Source: Anaerolineae bacterium
Lineage (GTDB): Bacteria; Chloroflexota; Anaerolineae; Anaerolineales; Villigracilaceae
Assembly: GCA_003524705.1 (NCBI GenBank)
Contig: DQGV01000320.1
Location: forward strand, 1 to 8,885
Length of the DNA: 8,885 nucleotides
Direction of reading: 5' to 3'
Part shown: in pieces, positions 1 through 5,964 of the stretch
Layout: the number at the start of each line of letters is the position of its first letter
How positions within the stretch are numbered: position 1 is the first letter of the stretch
Notes under the pieces: model-generated
What the model saw: the letters and a program-made list of their open reading frames with translations, nothing else
Told to the model about the DNA's origin: nothing
Database searches by the model: none
Made by a program: the position numbers and the translations under genes

Positions 1-30
1 TTCATCCACATCAGGGACGAAGGATTAACT

Positions 31-298
31 CCGCGGTACCACCCGAATTGTCTTCCTAGTCTTACTGGTCTGATTAGTCTTACAAGTCACTGACTATTCA
101 GACTTGTTAGACCATTTAGACCTTTCCGACTATTTAGACCACTCTTTCGCTATAACGGGCTGACCCGTGAATGACTACATTTCTTCACCATTCAAGTCTC
201 TCTTTCGAGAAAACAGGCGAGTTCGGTCTATTTGGCTTCTCGCTTGTACCATTGAAGGGCTTCCACCTTGCTTTCCCTTCTCGCTGACGAGATGACTT
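31..298 (-). promoter_or_regulatory. T-box riboswitch leader (tRNA-sensing), regulated gene off the left edge
   Basis: On the minus strand, 49-31 reads AATTCGGGTGGTACCGCGG, the T-box antiterminator signature, followed by CGTCCCT as in many T-box leaders. Upstream lies a plausible Stem I of about 105 nt: AAGTCATCTC (298-289) pairs with GAGAGACTT (202-194), and its distal hairpin GAAGGG/CCCTTC has a GGTGGAAG loop like the conserved Stem I apex. In the returning strand, GAA is followed by CTC (221-219) and then a purine, the usual specifier arrangement, so Leu (CTC) is my first choice. The adjacent GCC (Ala) is the alternative. The TGGT in the bulge would pair with an ACCA 3' end, which fits Leu or Ala. 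A small hairpin (155-168) may be Stem III. The controlled gene is probably an aminoacyl-tRNA synthetase, but it is not visible. No T-run follows within the window, so transcriptional versus translational control is undecided. Confidence 0.87.
50..140. repeat. 9-bp-periodic repeat inside the T-box leader
   Basis: Read on the plus strand, this stretch splits into about ten 9-base units such as TAGTCTTAC, TGGTCTGAT, TAGTCTTAC, then ACTATTCAG, ACTTGTTAG, ACCATTTAG and ACTATTTAG. The first units carry AGTCT and the later ones the inverted AGAC/GACT, so the block also folds: GGTCT...ACAAGTC (68-88) pairs with GACTTGT.AGACC (101-113). It lies between the presumed Stem III and the T-box motif, where leaders normally have a short linker. 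It contains no coding signal. Confidence 0.7.
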
Positions 299-333
299 AC
301 TACTCCTGCTATGACTTTTTATTTAATTTTTAG

Positions 334-406
334 TGGACCCAGAGGGATTCGAACCCTCGACCTTCTCAATGCCATTGAGACGCGCTCCCAACTGCGCTAT
401 GGGCCC
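334..406 (-). tRNA. tRNA-Ala (anticodon GGC)
   Basis: The minus strand gives a full 73-nt cloverleaf. The acceptor GGGCCCA pairs with TGGGTCC, the D-arm is GCGC...GCGC, the anticodon stem is TCTCA/TGAGA with loop ATGGCAT (anticodon GGC, plus 371-373), the T-arm contains GGTTCGAATCC, and A73 is the discriminator. The third acceptor pair is G·U, the alanine identity element G3:U70. The 3' CCA is not encoded. It reads GCC/GCU alanine codons. It is second in a tandem pair, about 35 nt upstream of the T-box Stem I, with no T-rich terminator between them. Confidence 0.96.
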
Positions 407-429
407 CTTTGTTTCAGTAATCAGTAAAA

Positions 430-480
430 CAGTTTTCAGTGAACAGTGATTGATTACTGAAAACTGCTCACTGTTCAGTG
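430..480. repeat. Inverted repeats between the two tRNA genes
   Basis: CAGTTTTCAGT (430-440) and ACTGAAAACTG (456-466) are perfect inverted arms around a 15-base loop. AGTGAACAGTGA and TCACTGTTCAGT form a second, overlapping imperfect pair. The whole spacer is built from CAGT/ACTG words recurring every 7-10 bases. It may act as a processing hairpin between the tRNAs. It looks like the same kind of intergenic periodic repeat as that in the T-box leader. Confidence 0.7.
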
Positions 481-551
481 GACCTGAGGGGATTCGAACC
501 CCTGACCTTCTCAGTGCGATTGAGACGCGCTCCCAACTGCGCTACAGGCCC
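479..551 (-). tRNA. tRNA-Ala (anticodon CGC)
   Basis: A 73-nt cloverleaf on the minus strand: the acceptor GGGCCTG pairs with CAGGTCC, including the G3·U70 alanine identity pair. D-arm and anticodon stem match the neighbouring tRNA-Ala; the loop ATCGCAC gives anticodon CGC (plus 516-518), and the T-arm contains GGTTCGAATCC. CCA is not encoded. It reads GCG codons. The close match to its neighbour suggests tandem duplication followed by anticodon change. The promoter at 571-599 places its 5' end about 20 nt below the -10 box. Confidence 0.96.
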
Positions 552-570
552 AAATTCAAAAGCGTTGGCT

Positions 571-599
571 ATTCTAATTGAAGCGTAGGGGAATGTCAA
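571..599 (-). promoter_or_regulatory. Sigma70-type promoter for the tRNA-Ala pair (possibly also the T-box gene)
   Basis: On the minus strand TTGACA (599-594), a 17-base spacer and TAGAAT (576-571) form a near-consensus promoter. Transcription would start about 12-15 nt before the first tRNA. No comparably good promoter or terminator is visible between the second tRNA and the T-box leader, so this promoter may drive tRNA-tRNA-T-box-gene as one transcript. A weak TTCGAA/TAAAAA pair across the tRNA 3' end is an alternative for the leader. Confidence 0.85.
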
Positions 600-625
600 T
601 TGCGAAAGTGAGAAATAAAAGATTT

Positions 626-697
626 CACCACAGAGCGCACAGAGAACACTGAGAAAACCTTTTTAAAATCTCTGTGAACTTTGTGTTCTCTGTGGTG
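626..697. repeat. CACCACAGAG-type inverted repeat, hairpin downstream of the kinase gene
   Basis: Arms 626-653 and 670-697 pair: CACCACAGAG with CTCTGTGGTG exactly, then 12 of the next 18 positions, around a 16-base AT-rich loop. CACAGAG words recur within each arm. The hairpin lies just past the kinase stop codon (707-709) and could stabilise or end its transcript. Its composition suggests a dispersed intergenic element rather than a gene-specific terminator. Confidence 0.75.
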
Positions 698-706
698 ATA
701 ATTGCA

Positions 707-1975
707 CTACTTTACCAACGGAAAAACAACCTTCATCGTCGTGCCTTTGCCAAGCCCTTCAGACTCAGCCCAAATCTTCCCATCTTGTGCTTCGATTAAA
801 CCTTTGGCAATCGAAAGCCCGATTCCTAATCCGCCATAACTGCGTGTGTTCGGTGGTTCAATTTGATAAAACTCTTCAAAGATTTTTTGCAATTTATCAA
901 CAGGAATACCCTTGCCTCTGTCATTGACCCATGCCAGCACTTCGTTATTTTGTTGTACTGCACCGACTGTAATCTCACCACCACTGTTTGAAAAGCGCAC
1001 AGCATTATTGAGAATGTTTACAAATGCCAGAATTGTTTTTTCTTGGTCAACATGAATGAAGATGGGCGCATCTTGAAAAGCATACGTCAGGCTGAGGTCA
1101 CGGCGCGAAGCGGAGTACTTAATCTCATCCACAGCAAAACTCAAAATATCCTGTATCGGAACTCGTTGCGGATTCATCATCATTTCATCGGTTTGAAGCA
1201 AAGTCAGGTTGCTCATTTGGTCGAGGATGCCATGCATTTGTTCTGCCGCACTCAACACTTGATGAATATGCTCCGATGATTCACCTTTGGCAGTTTCTTG
1301 CAAAAACGCGCCATAGCCCATAATGATTCCCAACGGTGTGCGTAACTCATGCGAAGCCAACGCCAAAAAATTACTTTTGATTTCGTTATTTTCCTTAACT
1401 TTTTTGAGAGCTTGTTGCGTGGTTTTTAACAAACGTGCATTTTCAATTGCAATTGCTGCGTGAGATGCAATTACAGATAACGTTTCAACATCAGCTTCAT
1501 CAAAATTTCCATTATTTTTATTGACCGCTTCTAACACGCCGACCGTTTTATCTTTAATATTCATCGGCACGCCAATTAAATCTTCTACTTTAAATTTTAT
1601 ATGATCTGAAACCAAAGAATAATGACGCGGGTCTTGCTCGGCAGTGTTATTAATCATCAAAGGTTTATTGGTACGAAAAATTGTTCCAGCCAAACTGTTT
1701 TCAATTGGCACTGGAATTTCCGCAAGTTTTTCGGGGTCTGAGCCAGTTGCCGCCGCAAAAAATAAGCGTGGCTTTTTTTCATCGTACAATAAAATCGAGG
1801 CGGCTTCGCAATTCAATAATTCGGTGGCAGTGGCTGTAATCGTTTGCAACAAGGTGTTCAATTCCAAATTGGAATTCAACGCCACGCTTAACTCGACCAA
1901 GCGCAACAACGATTCGTGCTTGCCTTGCAACTCTCTCAATTGACCAGTTTTTGTTGACATAAAAACAGTGTACAT
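707..1975 (-). CDS. Cytosolic GAF-domain sensor histidine kinase
   Basis: A 422-residue two-component kinase with no transmembrane segment or signal peptide, so probably a soluble sensor. Residues about 20-185 form a GAF domain, ligand unknown, linked by a helix to a HisKA dimerisation domain with the H-box SHELRTP (phospho-acceptor His209). The HATPase domain shows an N-box around N320-N324, a G1 box DRGKGIP (352-358), an F-box FEEFY and a G2 box GGLGIGLS (381-388), so it should be catalytically complete. No response regulator is adjacent, making it an orphan here. The start is ATG at 1975 or an in-frame ATG five codons in (1960). Neither has a convincing Shine-Dalgarno, and an in-frame TAA just upstream prevents a longer start. 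It is divergent from the fusion gene across a 149-bp spacer. Confidence 0.93.
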   Translation of the reverse strand: MYTVFMSTKTGQLRELQGKHESLLRLVELSVALNSNLELNTLLQTITATATELLNCEAASILLYDEKKPRLFFAAATGSDPEKLAEIPVPIENSLAGTIFRTNKPLMINNTAEQDPRHYSLVSDHIKFKVEDLIGVPMNIKDKTVGVLEAVNKNNGNFDEADVETLSVIASHAAIAIENARLLKTTQQALKKVKENNEIKSNFLALASHELRTPLGIIMGYGAFLQETAKGESSEHIHQVLSAAEQMHGILDQMSNLTLLQTDEMMMNPQRVPIQDILSFAVDEIKYSASRRDLSLTYAFQDAPIFIHVDQEKTILAFVNILNNAVRFSNSGGEITVGAVQQNNEVLAWVNDRGKGIPVDKLQKIFEEFYQIEPPNTRSYGGLGIGLSIAKGLIEAQDGKIWAESEGLGKGTTMKVVFPLVK

Positions 1976-2039
1976 TCTTTAAGATTGAAATTCAAGACCC
2001 AATAGTCACATTTATTTTGATAGCCTCCTGCTTGAGGGC

Positions 2040-2068
2040 TTGACCCTTTCACTTGAACATCCTACAAT
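2040..2068 (+). promoter_or_regulatory. Sigma70-type promoter of the SHMT-GcvT gene
   Basis: TTGACC (2040-2045), a 17-base spacer and TACAAT (2063-2068) predict transcription from about 2075, leaving a 5' UTR of about 50 nt with the ribosome site AGGAG (2111-2115) nine bases before ATG 2125. The short palindrome AGGGCTTGACCCT overlaps the -35 box and could be an operator. The leader is too short for a glycine riboswitch. Confidence 0.75.
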
Positions 2069-2124
2069 TCAATTGCACGCTTCTTTTTTGACTTCAACCT
2101 GATTCTGCTTAGGAGACATTCCCC

Positions 2125-5100
2125 ATGCCTGACTTTTTATTCCGCGGTTCGTTAGAAAAACTAGACAAAGATGTTTACGACTTAACTCAACTTGAGCAAG
2201 AACGCCAAGCCCGCAAGTTGATTCTGATTGCTTCTGAGTCAACAGCCCCAATGGCAGTGCGTGAAGCGTTATCTTCTGCCTTTCAAAATATCTATGCCGA
2301 AGGCTACCCTGACGAAGAAACACGTTGGATGGATGATGCTGAAATTTTAGATTACCCCGCACGTTTGGCAAATTATCGCCGCAACAGTGACCCACGTTAT
2401 TACAAAGGCGTGGAATATGCAGATACTGTCGAAGCATTGGCTCGCAGACGTGTTGCCCAAACTTTCGCGGCAAATGGAATCACTGCTGACCAAATTTACG
2501 TCAATGTGCAAGCATTATCCGGTGGACCTGCAAATAATGCGGTTTATCATGCTTTATTAAATCTCGGTGATACAGTCATGGGACTCAACTTATTGCATGG
2601 CGGGCATTTATCTCATGGCTCATCTGTAAACCGAAGTGGAAAATGGTTCAAAGCTGTACATTACACAATTGATGAAAATGAAAAAATTGATTATGAAGCA
2701 GTACGCGCTTTAGCCAATGAACACAAACCAAAACTATTAATCGCTGGTTATTCATCCTATTCATGGATGCCAGATTGGAAAAAGTTTAGAGAAATTGCCG
2801 ATGAAGTCGGAGCTTATTTGTTGACCGATATTTCTCACATCGGCGGACTTGTTGCCGCAGGCGTTGTACCTTCACCCATTGGATTCGCACATGTAGTGAT
2901 GTCCACCACACACAAAAGCATTGATGGACCGCGTGGCGCAGTGTTGATGACAACTGATTCAGCAATTGCCAAGAAAATTGATAAAGCCGTTTTCCCCGGT
3001 GAACAAGGTGGACCACACGTCAATGTGTTTGCTGGTTTGGCTTTAACCTTCAAACTCACACAAACAAAACAATTTAAGAAGTTACAAGAACAAACATTGA
3101 AGAATGCCAAAGCCATGGCTGATCAATTTGAAAAGCGCGGACTTCGCGTGCCATTCGGTGGCACGAATACACATTTAGTAAATGTAGATTGCACCAGCAT
3201 CGTCGGAGAAGATGGCACAAAATTAAGCGGTGACCAAGCTTCGCGCATTTTAGATTTGGTTGGCGTGGTTGTAAATCGCAATACGATACCGGGTGATAAA
3301 AATTCAATGGATCCAAGCGGGATTCGTTTGGGCACGCCATGGATTACACAACGCGGATTCGATGAAAAGAAGACGCGTGAACTCGTCAACATCATGGCGG
3401 ATGTTTTATTGGCATGTGCACCTCATTCAGTGGATACTGTCAAAAAAGGAAAACAACGCCGCGCGAAAGTTGATTTCAATGTATTGAATGATGCCAAATT
3501 AAAAATCAGAAAGTTGTGTGAAACCGCAGGTATTGATTTCAAATATAAGAAAAGCGGATATCCACATTATTATTTTGTAGATGATAAATCTACAAGTGGT
3601 GTGTTTGAAATAACTGGTCAGCGTGTAAGGCAAGTTTTAGATTATGCAGTGTCGTCAGATTTATCGGCATTGAAAAAAGGCAAAGCACAAGAGACAACAA
3701 TTGCTACGCCCAAAGGCGTAGTCAAAGGTGTGTTAGCAAAAGTTGATGATACAACGTATCAAATTCAAGTGCCTGTTAAAAATGCAGGTGTCGTTGGAAC
3801 TTGGTTGAGAGATTTATCTGATGGATATATGTCTTTCAATTTAGATGGCAAAAAAGATTTTTCTGCGAAGAGAATTCCTGGTCCATTTGTGGTTGCAGAC
3901 AGTAAGCAGAAGGCAGTAGGGCGGAAGGCAGAAAAAGGCGAAGGCGTAGATAAACCTTTTTACATTGGTATCAGCTCAAACGTTAAGAAAGAGGCGTTGC
4001 CTGACTTTAAGTGGAATGAATCAGAAGTAGGGGCGGATGGCCATCCGCCCTTACAAAAAACAGCATTGAATCAAACGCATAAAGATTTAGGCGGGAGAAT
4101 GGTTCCGTTTGCAGGTTGGGAAATGCCTGTGGTGTATACATCCATTTTTGAAGAACATCTTGCCACGCGTAATGGCGCAGGTTTGTTTGATGTGAGTCAC
4201 ATGGGCGTGTATGATGTGCGTGGCGTGGATGCGGCTTCTTTTCTTGATGCAGTTTGCGGAAATGATTGCGGCGCGTTGCAACCCGGCGAAAGTTTATATA
4301 CACATTTCTTAACACCTGATGCCGATGTGATTGATGATACGTTGGTGTATCGCAGAGGTTGGGATAATTATTTGGTGGTCGTGAATGCATCGAATGATGA
4401 TAAGGTGCGAACATGGTTAGAAAGTGTGCGTGATGGAAAAGTTAAGATTGATAACGCACGACCATGGACTCGTACGTATGGTTATGATGCAAACATTCGC
4501 AACTTACGTGACCCGAAAGCTGGTTCTGCTATGCGAGTTGATATTGCTCTGCAAGGACCAAAATCACGTGACATTTTATTAGCAATGGGCGTGGATGATA
4601 AAGCGCGTGGGAATATCATGAAGTTGAAGCGCACAGAATTATGTGATGCCGTGATAGGTGGATTTGATTTAATTGTTTCGCGCACAGGGTACACAGGTGA
4701 GAAGATGGCGTTTGAATTGTTTGTGCATCCAGATAAATCTGTGGACTTGTGGAATACGATTTTGAAAGTCGGTGAGCCGTTTGGAGCCAAAGCCATTGGT
4801 TTGGGAGCAAGAGATTCTTTAAGAACAGAAGCAGGCTTGCCATTATATGGTCATGAAATGGGACTTGGTTCTGGTCTCGATACGTCCCGCGAAGACATGC
4901 GGGACTACTCGACCAGCGTTTTAAACGGAAGAGATTTAGGAGTCGCTGAAGGTGGATTTGGTTCATACGTCAAAACATATAAGCCGTGGTTCATTGGTCG
5001 TGACGCGTATGTTGCCAGAGAAAAAGAACGCAAAGGCGTTGTGATTCGATTTACTTTTGACGAACAACGTAATCCCATGGCACACAACGGTGACCCTGTA

Positions 5101-5292
5101 GTAAATGCAAATGGTGAACGGATTGGTTTTGTCACATCAAGTGCATTGGATAAAGAACGCTTCCAAACGGGTCAGGCATTTGTGGATTTGAAATATGCCA
5201 AAGAAGGTACAGCCATTGGGATTCATCAAGGCGGCAGAACGGATCGTCCAGCAGGTTTGGCGAAGGTTGTGAGTAGGTTTGCGAAGTTATAA
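2125..5292 (+). CDS. glyA-gcvT: Fused serine hydroxymethyltransferase / glycine-cleavage T protein (aminomethyltransferase)
   Basis: A single 1055-residue frame. Residues 1 to about 445 are serine hydroxymethyltransferase (serine + THF to glycine + methylene-THF): YAEGYP (58-62 region), GGHLSHGS, TDISHIGGL with PLP-ring Asp235, TTHKSIDGPRG with Schiff-base Lys264, and SGIRLGTP with carboxylate-binding Arg401. About 30 extra residues sit between YAEGYP and YYKG. Residues from about 645 to the end are GcvT, the folate-dependent aminomethyltransferase: GWEMP, FDVSHM, VIDD (735-738), LQGP, TGYTGE, GLGARDSLRTEAG and FIGRDAY. Between them a segment (492-567) resembles the GcvT N-terminal half, followed by repeat-derived linker sequence (593-608, 635-643). 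A second repeat-derived insertion (about 916-931) lies in the GcvT domain. The product is cytosolic and could channel methylene-THF between its halves. No other gcv genes are in the window. The start is fixed by AGGAG nine bases upstream. Confidence 0.95.
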   Translation: MPDFLFRGSLEKLDKDVYDLTQLEQERQARKLILIASESTAPMAVREALSSAFQNIYAEGYPDEETRWMDDAEILDYPARLANYRRNSDPRYYKGVEYADTVEALARRRVAQTFAANGITADQIYVNVQALSGGPANNAVYHALLNLGDTVMGLNLLHGGHLSHGSSVNRSGKWFKAVHYTIDENEKIDYEAVRALANEHKPKLLIAGYSSYSWMPDWKKFREIADEVGAYLLTDISHIGGLVAAGVVPSPIGFAHVVMSTTHKSIDGPRGAVLMTTDSAIAKKIDKAVFPGEQGGPHVNVFAGLALTFKLTQTKQFKKLQEQTLKNAKAMADQFEKRGLRVPFGGTNTHLVNVDCTSIVGEDGTKLSGDQASRILDLVGVVVNRNTIPGDKNSMDPSGIRLGTPWITQRGFDEKKTRELVNIMADVLLACAPHSVDTVKKGKQRRAKVDFNVLNDAKLKIRKLCETAGIDFKYKKSGYPHYYFVDDKSTSGVFEITGQRVRQVLDYAVSSDLSALKKGKAQETTIATPKGVVKGVLAKVDDTTYQIQVPVKNAGVVGTWLRDLSDGYMSFNLDGKKDFSAKRIPGPFVVADSKQKAVGRKAEKGEGVDKPFYIGISSNVKKEALPDFKWNESEVGADGHPPLQKTALNQTHKDLGGRMVPFAGWEMPVVYTSIFEEHLATRNGAGLFDVSHMGVYDVRGVDAASFLDAVCGNDCGALQPGESLYTHFLTPDADVIDDTLVYRRGWDNYLVVVNASNDDKVRTWLESVRDGKVKIDNARPWTRTYGYDANIRNLRDPKAGSAMRVDIALQGPKSRDILLAMGVDDKARGNIMKLKRTELCDAVIGGFDLIVSRTGYTGEKMAFELFVHPDKSVDLWNTILKVGEPFGAKAIGLGARDSLRTEAGLPLYGHEMGLGSGLDTSREDMRDYSTSVLNGRDLGVAEGGFGSYVKTYKPWFIGRDAYVAREKERKGVVIRFTFDEQRNPMAHNGDPVVNANGERIGFVTSSALDKERFQTGQAFVDLKYAKEGTAIGIHQGGRTDRPAGLAKVVSRFAKL
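3901..3949 (+). repeat. Purine-rich GGCAGAAGG-type repeat within the fusion gene linker
   Basis: Words such as AAGCAGAAGGCAGTAGGGC, GGAAGGCAGAAAAAGGCG and AAGGCGTAG recur with almost no pyrimidines. This encodes a lysine/glycine-rich stretch (residues 593-608) with no resemblance to SHMT or GcvT. Its base composition differs sharply from the AT-rich codons around it, so it looks like simple-repeat DNA captured in frame. Confidence 0.6.
4027..4054. repeat. In-frame palindromic element in the SHMT-GcvT linker
   Basis: GGGCGGATGG/CCATCCGCCC (4031-4050) is a perfect 20-base palindrome. With GTAG and TTAC flanks it extends to 28 bases with one mismatch. It resembles the GTAGGGGCG...CGCCCCTAC palindromes scattered between genes in many bacterial genomes. 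Here it is translated as VGADGHPPL (residues 635-643), immediately before the GcvT domain. Confidence 0.8.
4871..4916. repeat. In-frame GGTCTCGATAC...TACTCGACC palindromic element inside the GcvT domain
   Basis: CTGGTCTCGATACGTCCCGC (4871-4890) and GCGGGACTACTCGACCAG (4899-4916) are inverted arms, differing by two small gaps, around the 8-base loop GAAGACAT. The GGTCTCGATAC...TACTCGACC theme is familiar from dispersed intergenic repeats. Here it encodes residues about 916-931, between YGHEMGLG and GGFGSYVK, where ordinary GcvT proteins have a shorter segment. The insert uses GC-rich codons (ctc, tcc, cgc, cgg, tcg, acc) unlike its flanks. Confidence 0.8.
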
Positions 5293-5332
5293 GAGAGCAG
5301 AGAATTAGAGATTAGAAAATTGGGTTTGTTTT

Positions 5333-5770
5333 ATGAAAATTAAACTTGTAATTGCTATGATTGTATTTGCTATCAGTATGTTCTGCGGATTGGTGATTGT
5401 CACCAACGGCGTACTTGCTGGCAGATATGAAACCTTATTTCCTTATACTGAAAGGGATGTTTGCACAGAAGGTGAAACGTTGGTTCTTGAAAAAGAAACC
5501 AGCACTACCGGCGGAAGTGTAGTTGTTGATAACAATGTTTACGATACTGGATTCACAGCCAACACGCTTTTTTGTGTCAATGCAACTGGCGATAAGCGTG
5601 ATGTGACCAATGAAACCTACTTAGCAGTTGAAAAATTGAAATCCAGAATCGGTTGGTGGAGTACGATTGGATTTTTCTTGGTGACGATGATCTTGATTCT
5701 ATTGTTTGAAAAGCCGATTCTTAGAAGAGTGGATAAAGTCATTGGCTATAAACCGCCGGAAGAAAAATGA
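5333..5770 (+). CDS. Small two-helix membrane protein of unknown function
   Basis: A 145-residue protein I do not recognise. A hydrophobic N-terminal segment (residues about 4-28, preceded by Lys2/Lys4) could be a membrane anchor or uncleaved signal. A central polar domain (about 31-105) holds Cys44 and Cys81 and is rich in Thr, Asp and Val. A second membrane helix (about 107-126) is followed by the basic KPILRRVDK tail. Positive charges at both ends suggest both termini are cytoplasmic with the central domain outside, where the two cysteines could form a disulphide. The gene starts 40 bp after the fusion gene behind an AG-rich spacer with no clear ribosome site. It is bracketed by two copies of the gcvT 3' end, suggesting it was inserted there. 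Confidence 0.75.
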   Translation: MKIKLVIAMIVFAISMFCGLVIVTNGVLAGRYETLFPYTERDVCTEGETLVLEKETSTTGGSVVVDNNVYDTGFTANTLFCVNATGDKRDVTNETYLAVEKLKSRIGWWSTIGFFLVTMILILLFEKPILRRVDKVIGYKPPEEK

Positions 5771-5787
5771 TCTTTACTGGTTTATGA

Positions 5788-5823
5788 TTAGCAAAAGTTG
5801 ATTCTAGATTTGCAAAGTTGTAG
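5788..5823 (+). pseudogene. Remnant of a second gcvT 3' end
   Basis: Read in frame, this encodes LAKVDSRFAKL plus TAG. The real end of the fusion protein (5257-5292) encodes LAKVVSRFAKL plus TAA. About 25 of 36 bases match, and most differences are at third codon positions, leaving ten of eleven residues unchanged. A stop codon (5785-5787) directly precedes the fragment, so it is not itself a gene. The pattern of change implies that it diverged while still part of a working gene. Confidence 0.72.
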
Positions 5824-5850
5824 AAGTAAGTGATAGGGAATTGGGAATGG

Positions 5851-5883
5851 GACGGCAGAGGAGGGATGCCGTCTTAATTATTT
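5851..5883 (+). terminator. Hairpin with T-rich tail, probable terminator
   Basis: GACGGCA (5851-5857) and TGCCGTC (5867-5873) form a perfect 7-bp stem with a purine loop GAGGAGGGA, followed by TTAATTATTT. It fits as the end of the fusion gene/membrane protein transcript. The tail is interrupted by adenines, so it may be a weak terminator or another dispersed hairpin. Confidence 0.6.
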
Positions 5884-5964
5884 AAGTGATCGCCAAGTAT
5901 GGAGAGTGGCATTTAAGATGCTAAAATAAATATAGGTCATCTAATAAAGTATTGAGGAAACAAT

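Noticed and set aside
50..140. CRISPR array
   Set aside because: The units are only 9 bases, contiguous and degenerate, and they invert midway, with no spacers or cas genes.
1043..1279. Plus-strand open frame of 78 codons
   Set aside because: It lies antisense within the histidine kinase catalytic region, has no family motif or ribosome site, and is a shadow of that gene.
2024..2029. Strong AGGAGG on the minus strand upstream of the kinase
   Set aside because: It is 48 bases before the kinase ATG; the nearby ATG is followed at once by TGA and an in-frame TAA blocks a longer kinase start, so it decides no start.
2069..2124. Glycine riboswitch upstream of the SHMT-GcvT gene
   Set aside because: The predicted 5' UTR is only about 50 nt, too short for a glycine aptamer, and no aptamer-like core is visible.
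4007..4414. Minus-strand open frame of 135 codons in the GcvT region
   Set aside because: It is antisense to well-conserved GcvT motifs, its product is low-complexity His/Pro/Asn-rich, and it has no start signal. It is a shadow frame.
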